Below are positions 43,913 through 51,638 of a stretch of DNA of 64,000 bases, in pieces. The DNA comes from an uncultured bacterium (lineage in GTDB: Bacteria; Verrucomicrobiota; Lentisphaeria; Victivallales; UBA1829), in contig CACYZF010000006.1 in NCBI GenBank assembly GCA_902778895.1, forward strand, positions 269,154 through 333,153, written 5' to 3'. The position numbers were made by a program, and so were the translations under genes. A model generated the notes under the pieces. That model was not told the DNA's origin. It saw only the letters and a list, made by a program, of their open reading frames with translations, and searched no databases. How positions within the stretch are numbered: the first letter of the stretch is position 1; each line of letters opens with the position of its first letter.

Positions 43913-46591
43913 TTATTTGAGCGGGAAGCTGAGAACGGTCAGGGAGAACGGCTTGAGCGCAAGCGCGGTACTGCTGTCGAGCGTGACGTCCTTCGGTTCG
44001 GCGGGGCGCACGTTCACATCGTCGGGTTTGCCGGAGAGCACGGTCATCGTGGCGTTCACCTGGGACGGAACAAGATTGTCGAGCTTCAATGTTGTCTTGA
44101 CTTCGAACGGGAGCAGGTTCACGATCTTGACCGTGGCGGTGTTCGTCTTCGTGTCGATCACGCAGGAGGACGCGAAACGCTTCAGCAGGGGGGCGTTTCT
44201 GGCGTTGTCCGGGAGAGCGCGTCCGTTTTCGTTCAGGAGGGTCACGGCGGTGCGCGCGTACTTGTCCCCGGCGTTGTTGCCGAAGAGCTTCTGGACGTAG
44301 TATCCGGTGGTCGGCTTGACCTGGGTGTTGTTGAAGTAGATCATGTCGGGATTCCACTGGGTGTCGCCCTCCTTCGCGAGGAGCGGGGCGTAGGAGGACA
44401 TCGCCACCACGTCGCCGTTGCGTTCGAGCGAGAGCATGTAGATCGCCTCGGAGAGCGCGGTCTCGATGGTGCTGGTGCGCGGGCCGTTGTGGCTGGCGTA
44501 TTCGCCAAGGTAGACGCGCGTGGTGGCGCCGCGCAAGTAGGTGTCGTAGAAATGCTGGTTGTTCAGGAACCAGCCGGGCGACTGGTAGTAATGCTCGTCG
44601 ACGATCGGGATGTCGAGCTTGCGCGCGAGGTCCCAGCCGTCCTCGTAGTCGGAGCCCTCGCAGAACGGCCCGACGGTGCCGACCACGGTGATCTCCGGGT
44701 ATTTGGCTCGGACGGCCTTGAAGATCATCGTGAAGCGTTCCTTGAAGACGTCGCCGATGAGGTCCTCGTTGCCGATGCCGATGTACTTCAGGTTGAACGG
44801 TTCGGGATGACCGGCTTCCGCGCGGACCTTGCCCCATTTGGAGTCGGCGGGACCGTTCGCCCATTCGACCAGGTCCAACACCTCCCGGATGTACGCGCCC
44901 ATCTCGTCCATCGGGATGCCGCCCTGCTGGCCCTTGCCGCCGCGCGAGGAGTTCTGGCAGGGGACGCCTGCGGGGAGGATCGGGAGCGGCTCCGCGCCGA
45001 TGTCCTCGCAGAACTGGAAATACTCGAAGTAACCGAGCCCGGCGGACTGGTGGTAGCCCCAGATGTTGGACTGCGGCACGCGCGCTTCGAGCGGGCCGAC
45101 GGTGCGGCTCCAGCGGTACATGTTGCCGAGGCCGTTACCGTGCGCCACGCAGCCGCCGGGGAATCGCACGAAACGCGGCTTGAGGTCGGCGAGTGTCTGC
45201 GCGAGGTCGGCGCGGAGGCCGTTCCTGCGGCCCTTGAACGTCTTTTCGGGGAAGAGCGAGACCATATCGAGGGCGAGTTTTCCGCCAATCGGTCTCAGCG
45301 CAAGTTTGCCGCGGTCCGTGCTTGATTTGGCGGTGAACTTCAACTCGGTCTTAGTCCACTCTTTTCCCTTCACTTCGAAGGACTGGACACCGATGATTTC
45401 ATTGTGCTCGCCGAGCAGACTGACGAACAGTCCGGTTTCGCCGCCGTCCGGGCTCTTCGCGAAGACGCTGAAGAGATAGGACTCGCCCTCGCGGAAGACC
45501 ATGCCGCGGAAGCCGTCATTGACAAGCGCGGCGTTATTGCCCTCGGGGGCGTCCAGCACGAGGTAGTGCGGATTGTTCGGGTGGATCGGGTCCTCGGTCG
45601 CGACGGTCGGGTTCAGCTCCTTCGGGACGTTCCACCCGGTGAGGGCGTTCCATCCGCCGTGGTCGAGGTCGTTGAACTCGAAATCGCGGTTGCGGACGAG
45701 TTCGGCGTACAGCCCGCCGTCGGCGGAGTAGTTGATGTCCTCGAAGAAGATGCCCCAGAGGAGCGGGCTGATGTTCTTGGTGCGTCTCAGGTCGACGGAG
45801 ATCTCGGCGGCGCGGGAGACGTCCTTGAGACTGTCCGGCAGGTCCGTGATGCGCTCGCGGTTCTGTTCGCCTTTCCTGTCCGCCTCGGTTTTCGCGGCGA
45901 GTATGACGTCAAGCTCCGCTTTCGAAATAGTCACGATCTTGCCTTTCCATTCGCGGTCGCCGAGCTTGACGATTCCTTTGGCTTCCCGAAACCGTCTCGG
46001 GAAGGGGACTGGGACTAAGGAAAAATCCTTGAAATCCTGCGTGGAGAGGATTTCTTCTTCATTCAGGCGAACCCCCTTTTCATCGACCCACTCGATGTAG
46101 TATGCCCAGTCGTCTCCACCATTTGAACGAAAGAAGATGAACGGCGCGTAGCCGCGCGGCGCTTTCTCCATGGGGTAATAGTTCTGCACGTGCCAGTGCA
46201 CGAGGTCGGGCGAGGATGTGAGCGCGAACACCGGATCGTCCGGGTTCGGCGTGAAAATGCAGTACCACATGCCGTTTGCCTTGTCATGGAAGAGATATGG
46301 ATCGTGCATCTTCTTCTCCGCACCCCAGGTGCCGTAGTCGCTGCTCAGCCAGCCGTGGTCGATCGCGTGCCATTCCATGCCGTCGGCGTTCCATGCGTAG
46401 TAAAGGCGGTTGTCGCGTTCGTATGCGAAAAGCTGAATGGGTCTGGGGCTAGGCGGAAGTGGATCATAGTGGCGCGAAACGCTGTGCTGCGACGGATCGG
46501 CGGGAGCATTGTCGGCTGCCGCAGCGCCGGAGATCGCGAACGATGCGGAGAGGAACGCGGCGGCTGCGAAGATGCGATGGAAGAGCTTCAT
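43913..46591 (-). CDS. Secreted GH51 alpha-L-arabinofuranosidase with N-terminal GH43-like region
   Basis: An 892-residue exported protein with signal peptide MKLFHRIFAAAAFLSASF... ending near AAA|DNAP. Residues about 40-250 look like part of a GH43-type beta-propeller (PIQLFAYERDNRLYYAWN, then 'MHDPYLFHDKANGMWYC') without a complete catalytic set. From about residue 265 the GH51 enzyme follows (ISVDLRRTKNISPLLWGIFFEDI), including a carbohydrate-binding beta-sandwich, the acid/base Glu in KYIGIGNEDL and the nucleophile Glu in VYLGEYAS. It should release arabinose from arabinoxylan or arabinan. It lies 50 bases downstream of the double-GH43 gene and is probably cotranscribed. Confidence 0.88.
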   Translation of the reverse strand: MKLFHRIFAAAAFLSASFAISGAAAADNAPADPSQHSVSRHYDPLPPSPRPIQLFAYERDNRLYYAWNADGMEWHAIDHGWLSSDYGTWGAEKKMHDPYLFHDKANGMWYCIFTPNPDDPVFALTSSPDLVHWHVQNYYPMEKAPRGYAPFIFFRSNGGDDWAYYIEWVDEKGVRLNEEEILSTQDFKDFSLVPVPFPRRFREAKGIVKLGDREWKGKIVTISKAELDVILAAKTEADRKGEQNRERITDLPDSLKDVSRAAEISVDLRRTKNISPLLWGIFFEDINYSADGGLYAELVRNRDFEFNDLDHGGWNALTGWNVPKELNPTVATEDPIHPNNPHYLVLDAPEGNNAALVNDGFRGMVFREGESYLFSVFAKSPDGGETGLFVSLLGEHNEIIGVQSFEVKGKEWTKTELKFTAKSSTDRGKLALRPIGGKLALDMVSLFPEKTFKGRRNGLRADLAQTLADLKPRFVRFPGGCVAHGNGLGNMYRWSRTVGPLEARVPQSNIWGYHQSAGLGYFEYFQFCEDIGAEPLPILPAGVPCQNSSRGGKGQQGGIPMDEMGAYIREVLDLVEWANGPADSKWGKVRAEAGHPEPFNLKYIGIGNEDLIGDVFKERFTMIFKAVRAKYPEITVVGTVGPFCEGSDYEDGWDLARKLDIPIVDEHYYQSPGWFLNNQHFYDTYLRGATTRVYLGEYASHNGPRTSTIETALSEAIYMLSLERNGDVVAMSSYAPLLAKEGDTQWNPDMIYFNNTQVKPTTGYYVQKLFGNNAGDKYARTAVTLLNENGRALPDNARNAPLLKRFASSCVIDTKTNTATVKIVNLLPFEVKTTLKLDNLVPSQVNATMTVLSGKPDDVNVRPAEPKDVTLDSSTALALKPFSLTVLSFPLK

Positions 46592-46641
46592 GGTCGTGTG
46601 TCTTTCGTGTTGTGTCCGGGGTGCGGAGAAATAAACTTGTA

Positions 46642-48588
46642 TCAGAGGGTCGGGACGACTTTCTTAATGGAGCCGTCCGGGTTGAATTCGAGCTTGTCAA
46701 TGCAGACTTCGCGGTGGAATCCGGGGCCGTCCATGACCTTGCCGTTCTGCCACGCGAACCTGTGGTACACGATGCGCCATTCGTCGTCTGTGCCGTGCAC
46801 CTTCAGGACCTGGTGGTGTCCGGTGCCGAGGATGCCGCGCGACACGTCCTTTTCGATCACGATGTTGTCGCGCGGAACGGTGAGGTCGCCGAGCGGAGAA
46901 TCGGCGGTGGCGTAGCGGACGTGGTAGTTCGGGCTGCCGGTGTCGTCGACGGACCAGCTGAAGTAATACTTGCCGTCGCGGTAGATCACGTTCGTGCCCT
47001 CGCGGAAGGTGCGGCCGGGCTGGAACACCTTCACGGTGTCGCGTTTCACGCTGAGCATGTCGTCGGCGAGCTCGCCGCCAGCCATGTAGCCGTTGCCCCA
47101 GTAGAGGTAATACTTGCCGCTCACGGGATCGTGGAAGACGTCCGGGTCGATCTCCTGGCCGCCGCGCACGCCCGCGGGCTTGAAGTCGACGATGGGCTTG
47201 CCGGTGTCGACGAACGGCCCCAGCGGATCGTCCGCGACCGCGACGCCGACGCATTTTCTGCCGTCGCCCTTCAGCGCGCCGCAGAAATAGAAGTAGTATT
47301 TATAGGAGCCGTCGGGCTGCTTGCGCTCCATGATGCACGGCGCCCAGGCGTTGCCGCTGGACCACTTCACGTCCTCGCCGAGCGTCAGGATGGTGCGCTC
47401 GAATTTCCACGTCTTCAGGTCGGACGAGGAGAATACTTGGAAATCCTTTCCGCCCCAGCCGGGCACGCCGTCGTGCGTGGGGTAGATGTAGTATTTACCG
47501 GTCTTCTCGGAATAGAGTGTGCCGGGGTCGGCGTAGAACGCCTCGATGATCGGGTTGTTCTGCACGGGCGGCTCGAATTTCTCCGGCTTGCCCCATTTCT
47601 TGAGGACGGTATCAAGTTCGGAGCGGGAGATGGAGACCACGCTGCCGTGGCGCGCGTGGAAATCGACGGAGAAATCGCCCTGCGTGAACGTCTTCATGTC
47701 CTTCGTTTCGGCGAAATACCAGCGGTTGTTGCGGAAGAGGTCGCCCATGAAGACGTACGTGTCGGTGTTCACGAGCGGGTATATACTGGAGCCTTCGATC
47801 GCGAATCCGGGGTCGAGCTTGTAATCCGGCTCCGGCGCTTCCCATTTGCCGGGGAAGAGCGTGTCGGAGACGACCTTCTCCTTGCCGCAGTAGAACATGT
47901 GGTACTTGCCGTTGAACTTGATGATGTCCGCGTCGAGCACGTGGACGCCGGGGATGCCGAACATGTACATGGGTTCACCCTCGAGATCCGTGAAATCGTC
48001 GTTCGCGTACACGCCGTACATCCGGTTGACGCCGCCTTTGAACATCAGCGCGACGTAGATCAGGTAGCGCTTCGCCGCCGGATCGTAGATGGTCTGGGGC
48101 GCCCAGACGTGCAGGATGTCCTGAACGCCGGGCATTTCGGGGAAGCGTTCGGGGAAGTGGATCGCCTTCGCCGACCAGTTGACCAGGTCGTCGGACTTCA
48201 GGAGCACGAGCCCGCGGTTGGAGTCCCAGCCCTTCGACGAGGTCATGTCCGTGGCGACCATGTAGAATCCGTCGTCTTCCCTGCGCAGGATGTGCGGATC
48301 GCGGACGCCGCCGGTGCGTGCGAACGTCTTTGCATCCAGCACGGGCTTGTCGCCGTTGAGCGCGAAGAAATGGCGTCCGTCCTTGCTGACGGCGAACCGG
48401 ATCTGCTCCTGGTCCGGGTTGTTCCCGGTGAAGTAGGCGAAGAGATAGCAGGTGCGGTCTTTCGCGGCGGGCACGGGGTAGGGCTTCTCCGCGGACGCCG
48501 CGAATGCGAGTCCGACGGCGCAGAGCGAGGCGAGGGCGAGTTTGCGGAGGGCGGCGGAACGAGTGGCGAGGGAGGAACGGATGGACAT
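46642..48588 (-). CDS. Secreted protein with two GH43 modules
   Basis: A 648-residue exported protein, signal peptide ending ...GLAFAASA|EK. The first GH43-like propeller (about residues 24-300) has GVRDPHILRRED and 'HVWAPQTIYDP' and a candidate acid Glu in FAIEGSSIY. The second (about residues 325-640) starts IIEAFYADPGTLY (general base Asp), has NAWAPCIMERK, EIDPDVFHD and the acid Glu in FREGTNVIY, so it looks catalytically complete. Activity is probably beta-xylosidase or arabinofuranosidase on arabinoxylan. It is first in an operon with the GH51 gene; a sigma-70-type promoter lies about 85 bases upstream. Confidence 0.85.
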   Translation of the reverse strand: MSIRSSLATRSAALRKLALASLCAVGLAFAASAEKPYPVPAAKDRTCYLFAYFTGNNPDQEQIRFAVSKDGRHFFALNGDKPVLDAKTFARTGGVRDPHILRREDDGFYMVATDMTSSKGWDSNRGLVLLKSDDLVNWSAKAIHFPERFPEMPGVQDILHVWAPQTIYDPAAKRYLIYVALMFKGGVNRMYGVYANDDFTDLEGEPMYMFGIPGVHVLDADIIKFNGKYHMFYCGKEKVVSDTLFPGKWEAPEPDYKLDPGFAIEGSSIYPLVNTDTYVFMGDLFRNNRWYFAETKDMKTFTQGDFSVDFHARHGSVVSISRSELDTVLKKWGKPEKFEPPVQNNPIIEAFYADPGTLYSEKTGKYYIYPTHDGVPGWGGKDFQVFSSSDLKTWKFERTILTLGEDVKWSSGNAWAPCIMERKQPDGSYKYYFYFCGALKGDGRKCVGVAVADDPLGPFVDTGKPIVDFKPAGVRGGQEIDPDVFHDPVSGKYYLYWGNGYMAGGELADDMLSVKRDTVKVFQPGRTFREGTNVIYRDGKYYFSWSVDDTGSPNYHVRYATADSPLGDLTVPRDNIVIEKDVSRGILGTGHHQVLKVHGTDDEWRIVYHRFAWQNGKVMDGPGFHREVCIDKLEFNPDGSIKKVVPTL

Positions 48589-48670
48589 GGGCGATCTCCT
48601 GTGTGGAACGGCGGACCGGAATCGTGCCGCGCCGTTCGGTGTTGCGTGGTTGACCGGGCGTTTTTTTCAT

Positions 48671-48699
48671 AATATACATTAGTACCGGAAGGAAATCAA
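48671..48699 (-). promoter_or_regulatory. Promoter of the GH43-GH51 operon
   Basis: Minus-strand TTGATT and TATATT separated by 17 bases, identical hexamers to the promoter at 7182-7210. Confidence 0.65.
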
Positions 48700-48757
48700 G
48701 GCGCGGGACGTGATTTTATACGGAAATGCCGGAGAAACCCGATGCCGCGCGTTATCG

Positions 48758-48767
48758 GTAACGTTAC
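48758..48767. promoter_or_regulatory. Candidate LacI-family operator
   Basis: A perfect palindrome GTAACGTTAC, extended by CG on both sides with partial symmetry, about 60 bases upstream of the GH operon -35 box. The TAACGTTA core resembles LacI/GalR operators. No regulator gene is in the window. Confidence 0.3.
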
Positions 48768-48863
48768 GGCAAAACGCTCCGACCGATGCCGCGCGGTTGC
48801 CGCATGGCCGGAAAAGTGATGCGACCTAAACAAAATTTATGTAAGTTTTTTTTTCGCAACGAC

Positions 48864-48892
48864 TTGACAAAATGTGCGCGCGGGTGTATCGT
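48864..48892 (+). promoter_or_regulatory. Promoter of the lipoprotein-like family genes
   Basis: TTGACA (perfect -35) and TATCGT with 17-base spacing, 45 bases before the start codon at 48938. Confidence 0.6.
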
Positions 48893-48937
48893 AAAATTGA
48901 AAAAGATAAAAAATCAAACTCCCCCGGAGGATTTGAC

Positions 48938-50068
48938 ATGAAACACAAAAAAGTTTGGATCATTGCCCTGATCGCGCTGCCACTTTTTGCTGCGGTATTC
49001 ATTCTGCACGCACAGACAAAAGACGACGGACGGGACGGACAGGACGAGAAGGTCAGAGCCGAGACCAGGATGGCTGACGAACAAAGCCGGATCGACGCTG
49101 CGAAATTCGATCTTCAGTTCACCATCACGGACGCAGACGGCAAGCCGCTGAACGGCGTCACGATGGAGCTTGAACGGAAACGTCCGAGAATCCCTCTGTT
49201 AAGCGGCGAATGGGAAAAAAAGACCGAGAAGAAGACGGTCGATTCCAAATTCCGCATTCAGGAAAAAGGCTGGACGGGGCTTGATCTCCGTTTCCTGAAA
49301 GACGGCTACCATCTGGAACAATGCAAGTTCGATATCAACATCCTGGATAAAGATAAATCAAAGTTGTCGATGCGACGGGAAATCCAGGTCAAAATGTCCG
49401 AAAAGAGTCCTCTTCCTTCTTTGTTCGGGGGTGGCGGTGTATTGTCATATAATATTGAGAATGGTAAAAGAGAGATCCTTGATATCGATATTTTCCCAAA
49501 AAAAGCAGGAAAGAAGACTGCTGATCTGAAAAAGAAAGAAGAAATGAAGAGCGAGGAAGACGAAGAGAATGAGGAAGACGAGGATATCGAGGATGAAATA
49601 ATCAAGGATCCCCATATTATTTCAATCGATTCAAAGGCCAAGCCGGCAACCGTAATATATATGGAGATTGACTTCAGGAGAGATAAGGACGGCAAGATTG
49701 TCTATGATACGGCCGATACGAAAGGGGTTGCCAAACCGACCTCATATATTGTTCGATTCTGCTCCGACGATCCTGGTGATGGATTGCTGTTTGTTTCCAA
49801 AGTGGAGTCCCCGAAAAGTTGGGAAGCCGAAAAAGAACTTACAACCGCCCCGGAGAAAGGTTATAAAAAAGAAATTGCAATTGACCTTGGAGAAAAGAAT
49901 AAAAAATTCTACGTGTTTTGTTATATAAAACAAGGTGACCATTACGGAAAAGCAAGGCTTGGGCCGGTGTATATTCAGGAAGAAAAGAATAAGATCCAGC
50001 TTGTCAACATGAATGTAAGAGTTTCATTCAACACGCTGGAAGGCGACCACAACGTAAGGTCTTATTAA
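48938..50068 (+). CDS. Exported unknown protein, same family as the 9137-10366 lipoprotein
   Basis: A 376-residue protein with an N-terminal membrane or signal helix (VWIIALIALPLFAAVFIL). A Cna-B/carboxypeptidase-regulatory-like domain follows (FTITDADGKPLNGVTMELE), then a very acidic Lys/Glu/Asp-rich stretch (about residues 195-225), then 'YMEIDFRRDKDGKIV', 'FCSDDPGDG' and 'APEKGYKKEIAIDL', blocks also found in the lipoprotein at 9137-10366. Function unknown. GGAGG lies seven bases before the ATG at 48938; an upstream in-frame start at 48872 would cover the promoter. The second half of the gene is lower in GC than the first. The next gene begins 37 bases downstream. Confidence 0.75.
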   Translation: MKHKKVWIIALIALPLFAAVFILHAQTKDDGRDGQDEKVRAETRMADEQSRIDAAKFDLQFTITDADGKPLNGVTMELERKRPRIPLLSGEWEKKTEKKTVDSKFRIQEKGWTGLDLRFLKDGYHLEQCKFDINILDKDKSKLSMRREIQVKMSEKSPLPSLFGGGGVLSYNIENGKREILDIDIFPKKAGKKTADLKKKEEMKSEEDEENEEDEDIEDEIIKDPHIISIDSKAKPATVIYMEIDFRRDKDGKIVYDTADTKGVAKPTSYIVRFCSDDPGDGLLFVSKVESPKSWEAEKELTTAPEKGYKKEIAIDLGEKNKKFYVFCYIKQGDHYGKARLGPVYIQEEKNKIQLVNMNVRVSFNTLEGDHNVRSY

Positions 50069-50105
50069 TTCAAAATCCCATTTCACTATTTTGAGGAGAA
50101 ATAAC

Positions 50106-51383
50106 ATGAAACGCAAAACAGCCTGGATCATCACCGCGATCCTCGTTATCTGCCTTCTTGCCTTTGTTCTTGTGCTGGCGCTGGCGCCCAGGCCGATCCT
50201 CATCGAGGGGACGATCACGGACGATCAGGGAAACGCCCTGAACGGGGTTTCCGCCTGCGTGTACTTTTTGCGCCCGGAAACGAGCCTTTTCGGAGGCTCG
50301 CGGGAAGATCGGTACACCGGATCGAAACTTGAGGAGACAGTCGATTCCTCTTTCCGTTTCGAGGGAAAAGGCGACGGTGTGTACGTCACGTTCGCCAAGA
50401 AAGGTTACGCTCCGCAGAGCCTTCATCTTGGTGGCAAAGCCGGTCTGATTCGACGCGACCTTTGCATCGTCATGAAGGAACGGACACAGGAAGAACTGAC
50501 GGAATCGCTTTTCCAGGCGATCGACTCATGGAGCCGCCAAATTGACAATAGAACTCCGGCCGAGATCTTTATCGAGGGGCTGCGCAAAGCATACGTGCTT
50601 GAAAAAAGCGATATGACGGATCTTTTTGTGAAAGTGATTCAGGATCATCTTTCCGAGGTGGAAACGAAATCGGAGGACCGATCACGCGAAGGGCGGCATT
50701 ATTCTGCAATATATTTTCTTCATTATTATCCGCTTCCGCAAGAACAGTTCCTGGAACTGTTCCGGAAATCGGCCGAATTGGATCCGGAGTCCGCGGACAG
50801 GCTCATTCGCGTTTATACAGAGGTGTACCCCGATTGGGTGTTCGATGACAAGACGATCTTCGAACTGGCATCCAAAAGCGATATGAAAGAGTTTGGCTTT
50901 TTCGAAGCATACGCCGATTTGAAACGTCAGATTCGCGAAGAAAAGGACGAGGCTCGCAGGAAGAAACTTCTTGATAAAGCCTTCGAATGGGTTTTTCAGG
51001 ATGACATGCTTACGGTCTTTCATTATCTGGACCGGCTTCTGCTTGACTTCCGCAGACAGGAATACGCCGAACTCCCCGCCCGCAAAATGCAGCTGGAAAA
51101 AGATCTGAAGCGTCATGAGGAAGCCGAGGTCTATAACTGGGTTTACCGCCGGACGAAATACGCGCTGGAGCATTTCGGCGAGGGAGACGAAGCGTTCGAA
51201 ATGCTGTACAAGATGGATACGGATCCCAAATTGTGGGACGGCGAATGGGAGCGTTCCGAACGTGAAAAACGTCTGAAAGAAGGATTTGAAGAGGCAGAGA
51301 AACGGGGAATCGATCTCTCGACTGTTTTGGGGCCGGAATTATACAAAAAATATCAATCTTTTAAAGCAAGTGACAAAAAATAA
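50106..51383 (+). CDS. Exported unknown protein with regulatory-like beta domain and charged helical region
   Basis: A 425-residue protein: N-terminal helix (WIITAILVICLLAFVLVLAL), a carboxypeptidase-regulatory-like beta domain (ILIEGTITDDQGNALNGVSA, residues about 34-110), then a long charged, mostly helical region with TPR-like periodicity (KKLLDKAFEWVFQDDMLTVF). Its C-terminal block (WVYRRTKYALEHFGEGD) recurs in the gene at 58638-59684, with 89 bp nearly identical. The GAGGAG-AAATAAC-ATG leader recurs at 51440 and, as AAGGAG-AAATAAC-ATG, at 58638. I do not know the function. The start at 50106 is set by that leader. Confidence 0.75.
   Translation: MKRKTAWIITAILVICLLAFVLVLALAPRPILIEGTITDDQGNALNGVSACVYFLRPETSLFGGSREDRYTGSKLEETVDSSFRFEGKGDGVYVTFAKKGYAPQSLHLGGKAGLIRRDLCIVMKERTQEELTESLFQAIDSWSRQIDNRTPAEIFIEGLRKAYVLEKSDMTDLFVKVIQDHLSEVETKSEDRSREGRHYSAIYFLHYYPLPQEQFLELFRKSAELDPESADRLIRVYTEVYPDWVFDDKTIFELASKSDMKEFGFFEAYADLKRQIREEKDEARRKKLLDKAFEWVFQDDMLTVFHYLDRLLLDFRRQEYAELPARKMQLEKDLKRHEEAEVYNWVYRRTKYALEHFGEGDEAFEMLYKMDTDPKLWDGEWERSEREKRLKEGFEEAEKRGIDLSTVLGPELYKKYQSFKASDKK
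51136..51224 (+). repeat. 89-bp block nearly identical to 59455-59543
   Basis: The block differs at a single base from the copy in the gene at 58638-59684, whereas the flanking coding sequence is clearly diverged. It points to recent duplication or gene conversion. Confidence 0.85.
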
Positions 51384-51439
51384 AAAACATCCCATGCCCC
51401 GTCTGACCTTATACGAGACATAAATTGAGGAGAAATAAC

Positions 51440-51514
51440 ATGAAACACAGAGTATTTCTGATCGCAATCAAGATAATCACAGAAAAAACTATTTTTCCCG
51501 TCTTTAAGCCTTGA
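51440..51514 (+). pseudogene. Truncated remnant of a lipoprotein-family gene
   Basis: The family leader GAGGAG-AAATAAC-ATG is followed by MKHRVFLIAIKIITEK and a stop after 24 codons. The first nine residues match the start of the gene at 58638 (MKHRLFLIA), after which the sequence becomes AT-rich and unrelated. The best reading is a family copy cut off by insertion or deletion at the left edge of the AT-rich island. Confidence 0.6.
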
Positions 51515-51539
51515 CAAAACGATAATAAAGGCTTATTTT
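51511..51539 (+). promoter_or_regulatory. Promoter of the AT-rich gene
   Basis: TTGACA and TATTTT separated by 17 bases, about 100 bases before the start codon at 51639. Confidence 0.5.
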
Positions 51540-51638
51540 ATGGTAACGAAGAATCGCATCCTGCGGTTCTTATCCAGCAACAACCGAACACTCTCTCAAA
51601 AACGAATTGATAGAAGCTCCCTTAATCAGGTGAATATC

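Larger units (their letters stand above)
48589..48937. other. Divergent control region of the GH43-GH51 operon and a lipoprotein-like gene
   Basis: A 349-base gap with no gene. It contains the minus-strand promoter at 48671-48699, a palindrome GTAACGTTAC (48758-48767) of the kind bound by LacI-family regulators, a direct repeat of GATGCCGCGCG (near 48741 and 48782), and the plus-strand promoter at 48864-48892. Confidence 0.5.
51384..51638 (+). other. Junction of GC-rich host DNA and AT-rich island
   Basis: This gap holds a truncated start of a family gene (51440-51514) and then a promoter for the AT-rich gene. Base composition drops sharply at about 51470. Confidence 0.6.

Noticed and set aside
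51540..51638. 33-residue extension of the AT-rich gene
   Set aside because: It would place the signal peptide inside the protein. The ATG at 51639 has an AGGTGA site and starts directly with the signal peptide.
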